64,000 bases of DNA from CAVWSM01 sp963798505 (GTDB taxonomy: Bacteria > Actinomycetota > Actinomycetes > Jiangellales > Jiangellaceae): positions 310,001-374,000 of the forward strand of contig CAWCTX010000018.1 of the NCBI GenBank assembly GCA_963798505.1, written 5' to 3'. Both the position numbers and the translations under genes were made by a program. A model generated the notes under the pieces. It was not told the DNA's origin. It made no database searches and saw only the letters and a list, made by a program, of their open reading frames with translations. Of the stretch, positions 1 to 8,342 are shown in pieces; position 1 is the stretch's first letter, and each line of letters starts with the position of its first letter.

Positions 1-501
1 CTTCGACGCGTCACGCCCCCGCGGCTCGTCGACGTGGAACATCGACTCGCCGGCGAACAGCCCGCCGATCGCGACGCCGTACAGGCCGCCGGCGAGGCGT
101 CCCTCCTTGTCGTACGCCTCGACCGAGTGCGCCCATCCCAGCCGGTGCAGCCGTTCGTACGCCACTCGTACCTCGGACGTGATCCACCCACCCGGCCGAC
201 GAATGTCGGCGCAGGCGCGCATGACCGAAGTGAACGCGGTGTCGACCCGGATCTCGAACCGCCGCAGTGACCGGCTCAGCGACCGGCTCACCCGCAACCC
301 GTCCACCGGCACGATGCCGCGCGGGTCCGGTGACCACCACGCCATCGACCCGCGACCGACCGGCATGGGGAACAGTCCCTGCCGGTAGGCGGCGAGCAGC
401 GTGCCCGGCTCGAGATCGGCACCACGCCCCACCAGGCCCTCCGCGTCGGACTGGTCCGCCCGCGGGAACGCCCACCTCGACGGTGGTGGCTCGATCGGCA
501 C
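1..501 (-). CDS. aat: Leucyl/phenylalanyl-tRNA--protein transferase, 3' end off the window
   Basis: This enzyme moves Leu or Phe from charged tRNA to the N-terminus of proteins with basic N-terminal residues, marking them for ClpAP/ClpS degradation. Reading from a GTG at 501 gives 167 codons running off the left edge. Family motifs are visible in order: TLLAAYRQGLFPM, AWWSPDPRGI, an R-rich segment, LGWAHSVEAYDKEG, and GGLYGVAIGGLFAGESMFH. These match the Aat GNAT-like core. The start is GTG, so an ATG-only search misses the gene. It lies divergent from the ZIP-like gene, with a 73-base gap that must hold both promoters. Confidence 0.9.
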   Translation of the reverse strand, partial: MPIEPPPSRWAFPRADQSDAEGLVGRGADLEPGTLLAAYRQGLFPMPVGRGSMAWWSPDPRGIVPVDGLRVSRSLSRSLRRFEIRVDTAFTSVMRACADIRRPGGWITSEVRVAYERLHRLGWAHSVEAYDKEGRLAGGLYGVAIGGLFAGESMFHVDEPRGRDASK

Positions 502-574
502 GCAGCGCAGAGTAACCCCCGGATACCGCGTGTCGGGTCCTTCGACCGCAGCGCCTGGTCAGCACACTCGGCAC

Positions 575-1291
575 ATGTCGGCGTTCGGGTGGGGGTTGCT
601 GTCCACCTCGTCATTGCTGCTCGGCGCTCTGCTCGCGCTCGCGCGACCATGGAGTCCGCGCGCCGTAGCGCTCGTGCTCGCGTTCGGCGCCGGTGTGCTG
701 ATCAGTGCGGTGTCGTACGAGCTGGTGCTCGAGGCCTACCGGCTCGCGCCCGGATGGGTCGGCCTGATCGGCATTGCCGCCGGCGCGCTCACGTTCTACG
801 CCGGCAACCGCATCCTCATGGCGCGCGGCGGCCGCACGCACCGCCAACAAGGTGGCGCTGCGGGCAACGCGCAGGCCATCGTGCTGGGCACCATCCTCGA
901 CGGCGTCCCGGAGTCGGTGGTCCTGGGCACGACGCTCGTGTCGGGCGAGATCAGCATCGCCGTCCTCGCCGCCATCTTCGTGTCCAACCTGCCCGAGTCG
1001 CTGTCCGCCTCAGCCGGCCTGCGCGCCGCGGGTACGTCTCCGGGACGGATCCTCGGCCTCTGGACGGGCACGGCACTGGTGTGCTCGTTCGCCTGCCTCG
1101 CCGGGTTCGTGCTGATGGACAGCGCGGCGCCGGAGATGATCGCGTTCGTCCAGACCTTCGCGGCGGGTGCGCTGCTCACGATGATCGCGGACACGATGAT
1201 CCCGGAAGCATTCGAGCGGGGCGGCCCGGCCAGCGGCCTGATCACCGTTGTCGGGTTCGCCGTCGCGGGAGGGCTGTCGACACTGGGTTAG
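575..1291 (+). CDS. ZIP-family metal transporter-like membrane protein
   Basis: This is a 238-residue, very hydrophobic protein with about seven or eight predicted membrane helices, fitting the ZIP permease fold. The central helix pair reads TILDGVPESVVLG followed by FVSNLPESLSASAG, which align with the two metal-binding helices of ZIP transporters. The usual histidines of the HNxPEG and HExPHE motifs are replaced by Asp and Asn here. The ATG at 575 is chosen because it directly precedes the first hydrophobic helix; the open frame upstream overlaps aat. The metal, if any, is unknown. The family call is good, but zinc transport is only inferred. Confidence 0.7.
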   Translation: MSAFGWGLLSTSSLLLGALLALARPWSPRAVALVLAFGAGVLISAVSYELVLEAYRLAPGWVGLIGIAAGALTFYAGNRILMARGGRTHRQQGGAAGNAQAIVLGTILDGVPESVVLGTTLVSGEISIAVLAAIFVSNLPESLSASAGLRAAGTSPGRILGLWTGTALVCSFACLAGFVLMDSAAPEMIAFVQTFAAGALLTMIADTMIPEAFERGGPASGLITVVGFAVAGGLSTLG

Positions 1292-1325
1292 GCGCCGCCC
1301 TGGCGGGGGAACGTAGAGTTCGACC

Positions 1326-2051
1326 ATGGGCCTGCGCAAGGCAATGATGTCCAAGGCAGCGGGTGCTGCCGCGACCAAGGCCGCGCCCATGGCCGGGCCG
1401 CTCGTGGGGCGCCAGCTGCTGTCCAAGGCGATCGACGGCTTCCCCGGGTTCCCCGGCGCGCGTGAGGTGGCCCGCAAGCAGCTCGAGAAGACCCGCGACG
1501 TGGAGAGCGCGATCAAGGGCGTCCAGGACCTGCATATCCGGCTCGCCGGGGTCCAGGGATTCGTCACCACCTTCGGCGGCATTCCCGCGCTGGCGGTCAC
1601 TCTGCCCGCAAACATGACCGCCCTGGGGCTGCTGCTGGTGCGCCAGGCGGCCGCGATTGCGCACCTGCGCGGACACGACCTCAATGAGCCCCGCGTCCAG
1701 CTCGCGGTGTTGATGGCCGCCCTCGGCCAGGACGAGGTCCAGACCGCCGTCGACAAGCACCTGCTGCCCGGCCGGCCCTACGACGTGGCCAACAGCGTGG
1801 GCCCACTGGCCGACGACCTGTACGAACGCATCAGCCGGCTCACCATCTCGGCCCTCACCAGCCGGGTCACCGGCAAGCGTGCCGCTCTGGTCGTCACGCG
1901 GCGCATCCCGATCATCGGGGGTGGCGTGGGCGGCGCGGTCGACGCCTTCACCATCCACAACTTCGGCAAGTATGCCGACGCCGAGTTCCCACCCAAGGTG
2001 AGCTTCGAGATCGACGAGGCGCGTCCGGACGACGACCAGCCCCCGGCGTGA
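1326..2051 (+). CDS. EcsC family protein
   Basis: A 241-residue protein similar to the EcsC family found near ABC transporters and across actinobacteria. The molecular role of EcsC proteins is not firmly known. Visible features are a basic N-terminus, then a long helical region with VQDLHIRLAGVQGF and a glycine-rich hydrophobic segment PALAVTLPANMTALG, then RRIPIIGGGVGGAVDAF near the C-terminus. The stop codon overlaps the GTG start of pxpA by four bases (GTGA), so the two genes are translationally coupled. The ATG at 1326 is the first start after the intergenic gap. Confidence 0.75.
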   Translation: MGLRKAMMSKAAGAAATKAAPMAGPLVGRQLLSKAIDGFPGFPGAREVARKQLEKTRDVESAIKGVQDLHIRLAGVQGFVTTFGGIPALAVTLPANMTALGLLLVRQAAAIAHLRGHDLNEPRVQLAVLMAALGQDEVQTAVDKHLLPGRPYDVANSVGPLADDLYERISRLTISALTSRVTGKRAALVVTRRIPIIGGGVGGAVDAFTIHNFGKYADAEFPPKVSFEIDEARPDDDQPPA

Positions 2052-2806
2052 CGTCCAGTTGGTCGCGCTCCTCGATCGACCTCAACGCCGACGTCGCCGA
2101 GGGGTTCGACGATGCGGGGATGCTGGCGAGCGTGACGAGCGCCAACGTGGCCTGCGGGTTCCACGCGGGCGACCCGGCCACGATGCTCGCAGTCTGCCGG
2201 CTCGCGGCGGAGCGCGGCGTGCGGATCGGGGCGCAGGTCTCCTACCGCGACCGGGAGGGGTTCGGCCGGCGGTTCCTTCCCGTGGCAGCCGATGAGCTCA
2301 TCGCCGACCTGCTCTACCAGCTGGGCGCGCTCGCCGCGATAGCCCGTACGACGGGCGTAGAGATCGCGTACGTGAAACCGCATGGCGCCCTCTACAACGC
2401 GGTCGTCACACACGAGCAGCACTCCGCCGCGGTCGTGGCCGCCGTGGCCGAGTTCGAACCCACGCTCCCGCTGCTGGGCCTGCCCGGGGCGCGAGTGCTC
2501 GAGGTCGCGCGCGCCGCTGGGGTGCCGACGGTGACCGAGGCGTTCGCCGACCGCGCCTACACGCCGGCCGGCACCCTTGTGCCCCGCAGCGAGCCGGACG
2601 CCGTGCTGCACGATCCGGAGCGCGTGGTCGCTCAGGCACTGCGCATCGCCACGACCGGTCAGGTGGTCGCGGTCGACGGCACGGCGGTCCCGGTCTCTGC
2701 TGGCTCGCTGTGCGTGCACGGCGACACGCCTGGCGCTGTCGTGCTCGCCCACCGGGTGCGGCAAGCACTCGAGGCCGCCGGCGTCACCGTTGAGCCGTTC
2801 GCGTGA
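2048..2806 (+). CDS. pxpA: 5-oxoprolinase subunit PxpA (LamB/YcsF family)
   Basis: PxpA works with PxpB and PxpC in ATP-dependent hydrolysis of 5-oxoproline (pyroglutamate) to glutamate, removing a damage product of glutamine and glutathione. The protein has 252 residues, the usual length. Family signatures are SIDLNADVAEGFDD at the N-terminus, NVACGFHAGDPATM, VRIGAQVSYRDREGFGRR, and YVKPHGALYNAV. The GTG start at 2048 overlaps the previous stop, and the stop overlaps the GTG of pxpB. The pxpABC genes therefore form a tight translationally coupled unit headed by ecsC. Confidence 0.93.
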   Translation: MTSSWSRSSIDLNADVAEGFDDAGMLASVTSANVACGFHAGDPATMLAVCRLAAERGVRIGAQVSYRDREGFGRRFLPVAADELIADLLYQLGALAAIARTTGVEIAYVKPHGALYNAVVTHEQHSAAVVAAVAEFEPTLPLLGLPGARVLEVARAAGVPTVTEAFADRAYTPAGTLVPRSEPDAVLHDPERVVAQALRIATTGQVVAVDGTAVPVSAGSLCVHGDTPGAVVLAHRVRQALEAAGVTVEPFA

Positions 2807-3420
2807 AACTGCTCCCGTACGGCGAGGACGCGATCATCGTCGACCTCCCCGACCTGGCGCATGTCGTCGGTCTCGCCGCGGCGATGCGCACTGAGGCGCT
2901 GGCCGGAGTGGTCGACGTCGTGCCCGGCGCGCGGTCGGTGCTGGTGCGGTTCGACGCGACGGCCACCGACGCCGCGACGCTGGTCGAGGCGGTGCGAGCC
3001 ATGCCGTACGAGCCCGGGTTGCACGGTGACGCCGGCCTGGTCGAGGTGCCCGTGCGCTACGACGGCGAGGACCTCGGCTGGGTCGCCGAGCACGCCGGGC
3101 TCACCCTGGACGAGGTGGTCGCCCGGCACAGCGGGCGGGAGTACGTCGTCGCCTTCTGCGGGTTCGCCCCGGGGTTCGGCTACTGCGCGGGCGGCGATCC
3201 GGCGCTGCACGTGCCGCGGCTCGCCTCACCGCGCCCGCGGGTGCCCGCCGGGGCGGTGGGGCTGGCCGGCGAGTGGACCGCGGTCTACCCGCGCAGCTCA
3301 CCAGGTGGCTGGCGGCTGATCGGCCGGACATCGCTGTCGATGTGGGACTCCACCCGCGACCAGCCCGCGCTGCTCAGCCCCGGCACCCGCGTGCGATTCC
3401 ACCCGGAGCCTGCGCGATGA
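2803..3420 (+). CDS. pxpB: 5-oxoprolinase subunit PxpB (KipI-like)
   Basis: This is the allophanate hydrolase subunit 1 domain protein that forms the PxpBC ATP-dependent half of 5-oxoprolinase. The 205-residue protein has the diagnostic segment VAFCGFAPGFGYC, then LHVPRLASPRPRVPAGAVGLAGEW and PGGWRLIGRT near the C-terminus. The GTG start overlaps the pxpA stop by four bases, and the stop overlaps the ATG of pxpC (ATGA). No separate promoter space exists, so expression depends on the upstream genes. Confidence 0.92.
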   Translation: MKLLPYGEDAIIVDLPDLAHVVGLAAAMRTEALAGVVDVVPGARSVLVRFDATATDAATLVEAVRAMPYEPGLHGDAGLVEVPVRYDGEDLGWVAEHAGLTLDEVVARHSGREYVVAFCGFAPGFGYCAGGDPALHVPRLASPRPRVPAGAVGLAGEWTAVYPRSSPGGWRLIGRTSLSMWDSTRDQPALLSPGTRVRFHPEPAR

Positions 3421-4280
3421 CCCGCGAGGTGGAGGTCCTGGAGCCCGGACCACTGGCGACGGTGCAGGACCTCGGCCGCCCCGGGCACGCCGCGATCGGC
3501 GTCCCGGCCTCGGGCGCCGTCGACCCAGTCGCGCATCGGCTGGCCAACCGGCTCGTCGGGAACCCGGAGAGCGCAGCCACGATCGAGGCCACGCTCGGCG
3601 GCCTGGCGCTGCGCGTGACCCACGCGACCACGGTCGCCCTCAGCGGCGCGCCCTGCCCTGCCGAGGTGGACGGGCACGTACTGCCCATGCACGCACCCAC
3701 AACGCTCCCTGCCGCGGCGACGCTGCGGCTCGGCTTGCCGGCACGAGGCCTACGCACCTACGTGGCGTTGCGTGGCGGAATCGACGTACCCCCGGTGCTG
3801 GGGTCTCGGGCGTCCGATGTGCTGTCCGGGTTGGGCCCGCCGCCGCTCGCAGCCGGCGACCGCCTGCCCATCGGGTCCGAAGCAGGCGGGCCACCGCTGG
3901 TCGACGTCGCCGCGGTGCCTGACCTGCCCGACGAGGCCGTACTTCGGCTCCAGCCTGGGCCACGTGCGGACTGGTTCGAGCCGGATGCGCTGCGCCGGCT
4001 TGCGGCGGCGCCGTACAGAATCGAGCCGGACTCCGACCGCGTCGCTGCGCGCCTGTCCGGCCCCACGCTGCGACGCCAGCGGGAAGGCGAGCTGCCCAGC
4101 GAGGGGCTGGTTCTTGGCGCCGTGCAGATCACGCCCGAGGGACTGCCCGTGGTCTTCCTTGCCGATCATCCGACCACGGGCGGCTACCCGGTCCTGGCCG
4201 TCGTACGTCGAGCTGACCTGCGGTTTCTCGCTCAGTCGCGGCCTGGCGAGACCGTACGGTTTCAACTGGCTGAACGGTAG
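3417..4280 (+). CDS. pxpC: 5-oxoprolinase subunit PxpC (KipA-like)
   Basis: This is the allophanate hydrolase subunit 2 domain partner of PxpB. The protein has 287 residues. It shows the family opening EVLEPGPLATVQDLGRPG, then GVPASGAVDPVAHRLANRLVG, RTYVALRGGIDVPPVLGSRA, and GAVQITPEGLPVVFLADHPTTGGY. The start is the ATG overlapping the pxpB stop, which trims a longer open frame that reads back into pxpB. It is the last gene of the run. A short GC-rich hairpin around 4294-4308 (CGCCC...GGGCG) follows, without a clear U-tract. Confidence 0.92.
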   Translation: MTREVEVLEPGPLATVQDLGRPGHAAIGVPASGAVDPVAHRLANRLVGNPESAATIEATLGGLALRVTHATTVALSGAPCPAEVDGHVLPMHAPTTLPAAATLRLGLPARGLRTYVALRGGIDVPPVLGSRASDVLSGLGPPPLAAGDRLPIGSEAGGPPLVDVAAVPDLPDEAVLRLQPGPRADWFEPDALRRLAAAPYRIEPDSDRVAARLSGPTLRRQREGELPSEGLVLGAVQITPEGLPVVFLADHPTTGGYPVLAVVRRADLRFLAQSRPGETVRFQLAER

Positions 4281-4320
4281 GCATCCCGTTTTCGCCCCCG
4301 AGGGCGCACAATGACTGGTC

Positions 4321-4962
4321 GTGGACCAGTCGAGTCAGCCGGGCAAGGCGGATCGCGGCACCCTCGGGTTCGCCTTCCATGAGGACCCGGCCGATCCGAC
4401 CGCCGTCATCCCCCCGAGCCGCCCGCCGCAGAGCGAGCCCACCGGGTCCCGCCAGATCCTGCTCTGGCTCGCGATCGCCGCTGTGTTCGTCCTCCTTGCG
4501 GTGATCGCTTCTCGCCTGTGGTGGGTGGCCGACCGGTGGCAGCTGGAGGCCGAGACACAGCGTGACGCCTACGTGCAGGCGGCCGAGGAGCGGGACACGA
4601 TCGCGGCCCAGCGGGAAGAGACCCAGCAGCAGCTTGACCAGGCGAGCGCCTCGCTGGCGACCACGCAGCAGGAGCTCGCGTCGGCCAACGAGCGCCTCGA
4701 CGCGCTGGCCACCGAGAAGGCGCAGGCCACCGACCAGCAGGCCATCGCGACCCAGGTCGCCCAGCAGGCGGCGACGGTGGCCGCTGCGCTGCAGCAGTGC
4801 ACCGACGGGCAGGGGGCGCTGATCGGCTACATCACCGCGCCGCCCGGCACCTACGACCCCGCTCAGGTCCTCGCCTACGCCCAGCAGGTCCAGACCGTCT
4901 GCGCCCAGGCCAAGGCGGCCAACGACCAGCTCAGCGGCCTCATCGCTCAACTCGGCGGCTAG
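4321..4962 (+). CDS. Membrane-anchored coiled-coil protein of unknown function
   Basis: This 213-residue protein is not a family I recognise. It has a polar N-terminus of about 45 residues, one membrane helix (QILLWLAIAAVFVLLAV), then a long Glu/Gln/Ala-rich helix predicted to form a coiled coil. It ends in a small conserved-looking domain containing two cysteines (LQQCTDGQG and VQTVCAQAK) that could pair outside the cell. The topology suggests a cytoplasmic N-terminus and an extracellular coiled coil. The GTG start at 4321 is used. Only nine bases separate it from the following protease gene, so the two may be co-transcribed. Confidence 0.6.
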   Translation: MDQSSQPGKADRGTLGFAFHEDPADPTAVIPPSRPPQSEPTGSRQILLWLAIAAVFVLLAVIASRLWWVADRWQLEAETQRDAYVQAAEERDTIAAQREETQQQLDQASASLATTQQELASANERLDALATEKAQATDQQAIATQVAQQAATVAAALQQCTDGQGALIGYITAPPGTYDPAQVLAYAQQVQTVCAQAKAANDQLSGLIAQLGG

Positions 4963-4971
4963 CGCCCGCCA

Positions 4972-5742
4972 GTGCGCAAACCGTCTCGGCTCCGTGCCCC
5001 TCGCGTTCTGCCGTCGGTCGTGGCGGCAGGTCTCCTGCTCGCCGGCTGCGGGGTGCTGCCCGCGCCACCCGATGAGTCGTTCGGTGCCCCGACGCCCAGC
5101 GCCGCTCTGCCGGCGTCACCAGCGCCGCCGACCACCGAAACGCCGGACACGCCCGCGGCCGGCCTCGCAGCAGCCGAGCGCGCCGCCGTGCGGGTGCGAA
5201 ACGTGCGCTGTGCCGGCCTCTCGGTCGGTAGTGGCTTCCCGGTCGACGAGCACACCCTCGTGACCAACCGGCACGTCGTCGAGGGTGCCCGCGAGCTGCA
5301 GCTGGAGACGGCCGACGGGCGTGACGTCGACGTGACTGCCACGGGATCGGCCACCTTCGCCGATCTCGCCGTGGTGCGCACCGAGCAAGCCCTGACGCAG
5401 GCGCTCCCGCTGGCGGTCGCCGATCCCGTGCCGGGGCAGCTCGTCACCGTGGTCGGTTACCCCGAGGGCGGCCCGCGCACGGTCTCGAGAGGTGTCGTCG
5501 AGGGGTTCGTCGAGGACCCGTTGGGCGGCGACTCGCCCGTGATCCTGAGCACCGCCGCGGTGGCGCCGGGCAGCTCGGGCAGCCCGATGCTCGACGACTC
5601 CGGTGCCGTGGTCGGCGTCGTCTACGCCGCGGAGACCAACTCCGGGCGGGCGGTCGCCGTGCCGGTCAGCGCGCTGCGGCAGCTGCTGGCGCGCGGCGAC
5701 GATGCGCTTACCGCTGATCCCAGCGGCACCTGCCCGACATGA
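4972..5742 (+). CDS. Secreted trypsin-like serine protease, probable lipoprotein
   Basis: A 256-residue S1-family protease. The N-terminus is basic then hydrophobic and ends in LLLAGCG, a lipobox, so the mature protein should be lipid-anchored at the outer face of the membrane. A Pro/Thr-rich linker follows. The catalytic triad is visible as TNRHVVEG (His), FADLAVVRTE (Asp) and APGSSGSPMLD (Ser). Two cysteines (NVRCAGLS and SGTCPT) may form a disulfide. It resembles the protease domain of actinobacterial MarP-type enzymes but lacks their multi-pass membrane domain. It starts at a GTG. Its 3' end overlaps the convergent DUF1707 gene by 35 bases. Confidence 0.82.
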   Translation: MRKPSRLRAPRVLPSVVAAGLLLAGCGVLPAPPDESFGAPTPSAALPASPAPPTTETPDTPAAGLAAAERAAVRVRNVRCAGLSVGSGFPVDEHTLVTNRHVVEGARELQLETADGRDVDVTATGSATFADLAVVRTEQALTQALPLAVADPVPGQLVTVVGYPEGGPRTVSRGVVEGFVEDPLGGDSPVILSTAAVAPGSSGSPMLDDSGAVVGVVYAAETNSGRAVAVPVSALRQLLARGDDALTADPSGTCPT

Positions 5743-6187
5743 CCGGGCCAGGCCCGTACTTCGCATGGCTCGCGGCGCGCGAGATGAAGACCATGGCCAG
5801 CAACGGGAACAGGATCAGCGGCACCAGCAAGAGGAACGGGCCGAAGATCAGGACGGCCAACATGATCAGGACGAGCGGCGCCACCGGGAATCGAGGACGC
5901 CGCTGCCACGGCCCGCTCTGTGCGCGCTGCTGCGACTTGTCGTGCCAGCCTTGCGGCTGCGCGGGCGTCAGCGTCGGCAGGTCCTGGAACAACCCGTCCA
6001 GATCGTCCCGCGTCTTGGCCGTGTAGGCGCTCCCGACGCGCTGCGCGTGCTCCTCATCGTTCAACCGGCCGACGACGAAATGCTCGCCCAGCAGGCGCAC
6101 CGCCTCGTCACGCTCGGCATCGCCGACGCGCATCTTCCCGTGGTCGACCGGCCCCCTGGGCTGTCCATACGACCCGTATTGCGTCAT
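5708..6187 (-). CDS. DUF1707 domain membrane protein
   Basis: This 159-residue protein carries the actinobacterial DUF1707 (SHOCT-like) domain: MRVGDAERDEAVRLLGEHF followed by GRLNDEEHAQRV. This short helical domain usually sits at the N-terminus of small membrane or regulatory proteins. After a linker, one or two hydrophobic helices follow (APLVLIMLAVLIFGPFLLL and VPLILFPLLAMVFI). The C-terminus overlaps the end of the protease gene on the other strand. Its function is unknown. Confidence 0.75.
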   Translation of the reverse strand: MTQYGSYGQPRGPVDHGKMRVGDAERDEAVRLLGEHFVVGRLNDEEHAQRVGSAYTAKTRDDLDGLFQDLPTLTPAQPQGWHDKSQQRAQSGPWQRRPRFPVAPLVLIMLAVLIFGPFLLLVPLILFPLLAMVFISRAASHAKYGPGPVMSGRCRWDQR

Positions 6188-6303
6188 CTCCGTCAGACCC
6201 CTCTCGTCGCCATCGGTCGACGCGATACATCGATGATGCGCCAGTCAGCGGTGTTTCGTCATCCGACTCGGGTCGTACGCCGACATTGGCCTAGCGTTGA
6301 CCC

Positions 6304-7494
6304 GTGATCAGCGGGGGACGCCGTCGCCTCCTGGTGGCAACGCTGTTCGTGGCCGCGCTCGTGGCTTGCGTACTGGCGGCCACCGGGCTGCGTCACCTGA
6401 TCGACGTCGGCGTCTACCTGCACGGGGGCGACGCGGTCCTCTCGGGTGGTTCGCCCTATGCCACCGACGAACCGGTCAGCGGGCTTCCGTTCACCTACCC
6501 GCCGGCGGCGGCGATCCTGTTCGCGCCGCTGGCCGTGCTCCCGACCTGGCTCGCGATCGGGCTCTGGCAGCTCGGCATCCTGGCGGCCGCGGGCGTCGCG
6601 TTCGCGGTGCTGTTACGTACGCCGCTCGGGCACGCGCCGTCGCTCTGGCTCGTGTTCGGGGTGACCTCCGCGGCCTTCCTGACCGAGCCGTTCTACGCCA
6701 CGTTCGGGTTCGGGCAGATCAACACGGTGCTGCTTGCGGCCGTGCTCGTTGACGCCGCGCTCGTCCGCCGTGGCAGTCGGTACGGCGGTCTGCTCACCGG
6801 CCTGGCCGCCGGCGTCAAGCTCACGCCCGCAGTCTTCCTGCTCTACTTCCTCGTCACCGGGCGCCGACGCGCCGCCCGCAGGGGGTTCGCTGTCGCTGCG
6901 ACCGCAACGGTGCTGCCCATGCTGCTCGCACCCTCGTGGGCGATGGCGTACTGGACGAGCGGCGTCACCGACCCACATCGCGTCGGTGAGGTGAACGGCG
7001 AGAACAACCAGTCGCTGCTCGGCCTGGCCAGCCGCTGGTGGGTCGAGCTCGGCGACTCGACCAGCCTGCGGATCTTTCTCCTGCTGGTGACCACCGTGAT
7101 CGGCCTCGCGCTCGCTCGGCGCTGGTGGTTGGCCGGTCGCGACGACATCGGCTTGGCTGTGGTCGCGGTCGCCGCCCTGCTCGCGTCTCCGGTTTCCTGG
7201 GACCACCACTACGTGTGGCTCGCCCCCGCACTCGTCGTGATGCTCGCCCCGGTGGCGCCGGCGCACTGGCGCCGCGTGGCTGTGGTGGCGCTGGTTGTGC
7301 TGGTTGTCTGCCCGCCACGACGGCTCTCCTGGGAGCCGACGGAGACGCTGTCGGCTGGGTTGCTGCAGGGGATGGCGCTGTCGGCCTACGTGATCGTCGC
7401 CGTGCTCGTGCTCGCCATGCTCGCCAAGGATGTGCCGGCCGCGGCCAGCGCCCGTGCCGCCGAGCACCTGGTCAGCCGCACGCCACCCCATTGA
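6304..7494 (+). CDS. Glycosyltransferase family 87 (DUF2029) polyprenyl-phosphate-mannose type membrane protein
   Basis: A 396-residue polytopic protein with roughly ten membrane helices, fitting GT87 enzymes such as the mycobacterial alpha-1,2-mannosyltransferases that use polyprenyl-phosphate-mannose for cell-envelope glycans. The family's acidic motif region is seen early (HLIDVGVYLHGGDAVLSG), followed by FTYPPAAAILFAPL, FGFGQINTVLLA, GLAAGVKLTPAVFLLYFL, and NGENNQSLLGLASRW. It starts at GTG 6304. The gene stands alone between two minus-strand genes and overlaps the downstream one by 23 bases. The acceptor cannot be told. Confidence 0.78.
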   Translation: MISGGRRRLLVATLFVAALVACVLAATGLRHLIDVGVYLHGGDAVLSGGSPYATDEPVSGLPFTYPPAAAILFAPLAVLPTWLAIGLWQLGILAAAGVAFAVLLRTPLGHAPSLWLVFGVTSAAFLTEPFYATFGFGQINTVLLAAVLVDAALVRRGSRYGGLLTGLAAGVKLTPAVFLLYFLVTGRRRAARRGFAVAATATVLPMLLAPSWAMAYWTSGVTDPHRVGEVNGENNQSLLGLASRWWVELGDSTSLRIFLLLVTTVIGLALARRWWLAGRDDIGLAVVAVAALLASPVSWDHHYVWLAPALVVMLAPVAPAHWRRVAVVALVVLVVCPPRRLSWEPTETLSAGLLQGMALSAYVIVAVLVLAMLAKDVPAAASARAAEHLVSRTPPH

Positions 7495-8317
7495 CGGCGA
7501 TGCTGCTGACCGTCAGCTCGGCGTCGTCGTCCGCATCCTTGCTGGCGGTGAACCCGATCAGCAGGTCTTCCCCGACCCCGACTGCGGGCGGGTCGTCGCC
7601 AAACCTGCGTGGACGAACGGTCAGCTGTTGCCCGTCCTGCTGGAGAGCGCCGTGCCACATGTCATTGCTACGGACCTCGACGTCACGGCTCAACGTGAGC
7701 GTGACAGTCGGGTCAACGATGTCCGCTGTGCCGGTGTTGGCCAGCGTGACGGTGACCAGCGACCCCCGCCGCCAATCGATGACGTCGGCGTCGGCGGCAC
7801 ACGCGATCTGGACCGGTGCCGGAACAGGCGGTGCAGGCGGCGCGGTGGTGGCCGGTGCCGGCGGTGTCGTTCGGGAGCGCATCGACGGCGGCGGCACGCT
7901 TGACGCCGCCGGTGTCGGTGACGGTGTCGCGGTCGTCGCCGGCGCTGGAGTCGCAGCGGAGGATGCGGCCGTGGTCGGTGTGGCCGCCATCGTCACAGCG
8001 CCGATCGGCCCGGTGTCCTGCGCGATCGGGACAGCGTCGTCGCCCGCACCGCCCGGCACCAGGTCGGACAGGTCCAAGCCTTGGGTGATCGACCCGAGAA
8101 AGGTGGCCGCAATGACACCCGAGCACAGCGAGACGGCCAGGACGCTGCCCCACGTGCGGCTCGCCTTGGCATGCTTGGGCTGCCGCTCAGTACGAGCCGC
8201 CCAACCTGGGCGGACGGGAACCGGACGTGGACATGCCTCTCCATCGGGAGCTGGAAGCGATCTTGCGCCGGCACATCGTATTGGACAGCGCGGACGAAAC
8301 CGCAAGGTCGAGTCCAC
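7472..8317 (-). CDS. Membrane-anchored secreted protein with Pro/Thr/Ala-rich linker
   Basis: I do not recognise the family. The protein has a basic N-terminus, one hydrophobic helix (WGSVLAVSLCSGVIAATFLG), a long low-complexity linker of Ala, Thr and Pro, and a C-terminal beta-rich domain of about 100 residues resembling a small immunoglobulin-like or CARDB-type fold (RRGSLVTVTLANTGTADIVDPTVTLTLSRD). Cysteines in IACAADAD and at the extreme C-terminus (GVACG) could pair. The start is uncertain; GTG 8317 is chosen as the last in-frame start clear of the divergent oxidoreductase gene at 8343. Location outside the membrane is inferred from the helix and linker. Confidence 0.55.
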   Translation of the reverse strand: MDSTLRFRPRCPIRCAGARSLPAPDGEACPRPVPVRPGWAARTERQPKHAKASRTWGSVLAVSLCSGVIAATFLGSITQGLDLSDLVPGGAGDDAVPIAQDTGPIGAVTMAATPTTAASSAATPAPATTATPSPTPAASSVPPPSMRSRTTPPAPATTAPPAPPVPAPVQIACAADADVIDWRRGSLVTVTLANTGTADIVDPTVTLTLSRDVEVRSNDMWHGALQQDGQQLTVRPRRFGDDPPAVGVGEDLLIGFTASKDADDDAELTVSSIAVNGVACG

Positions 8318-8342
8318 ACTGCGTCGAACGGGAGAGGCAGCA

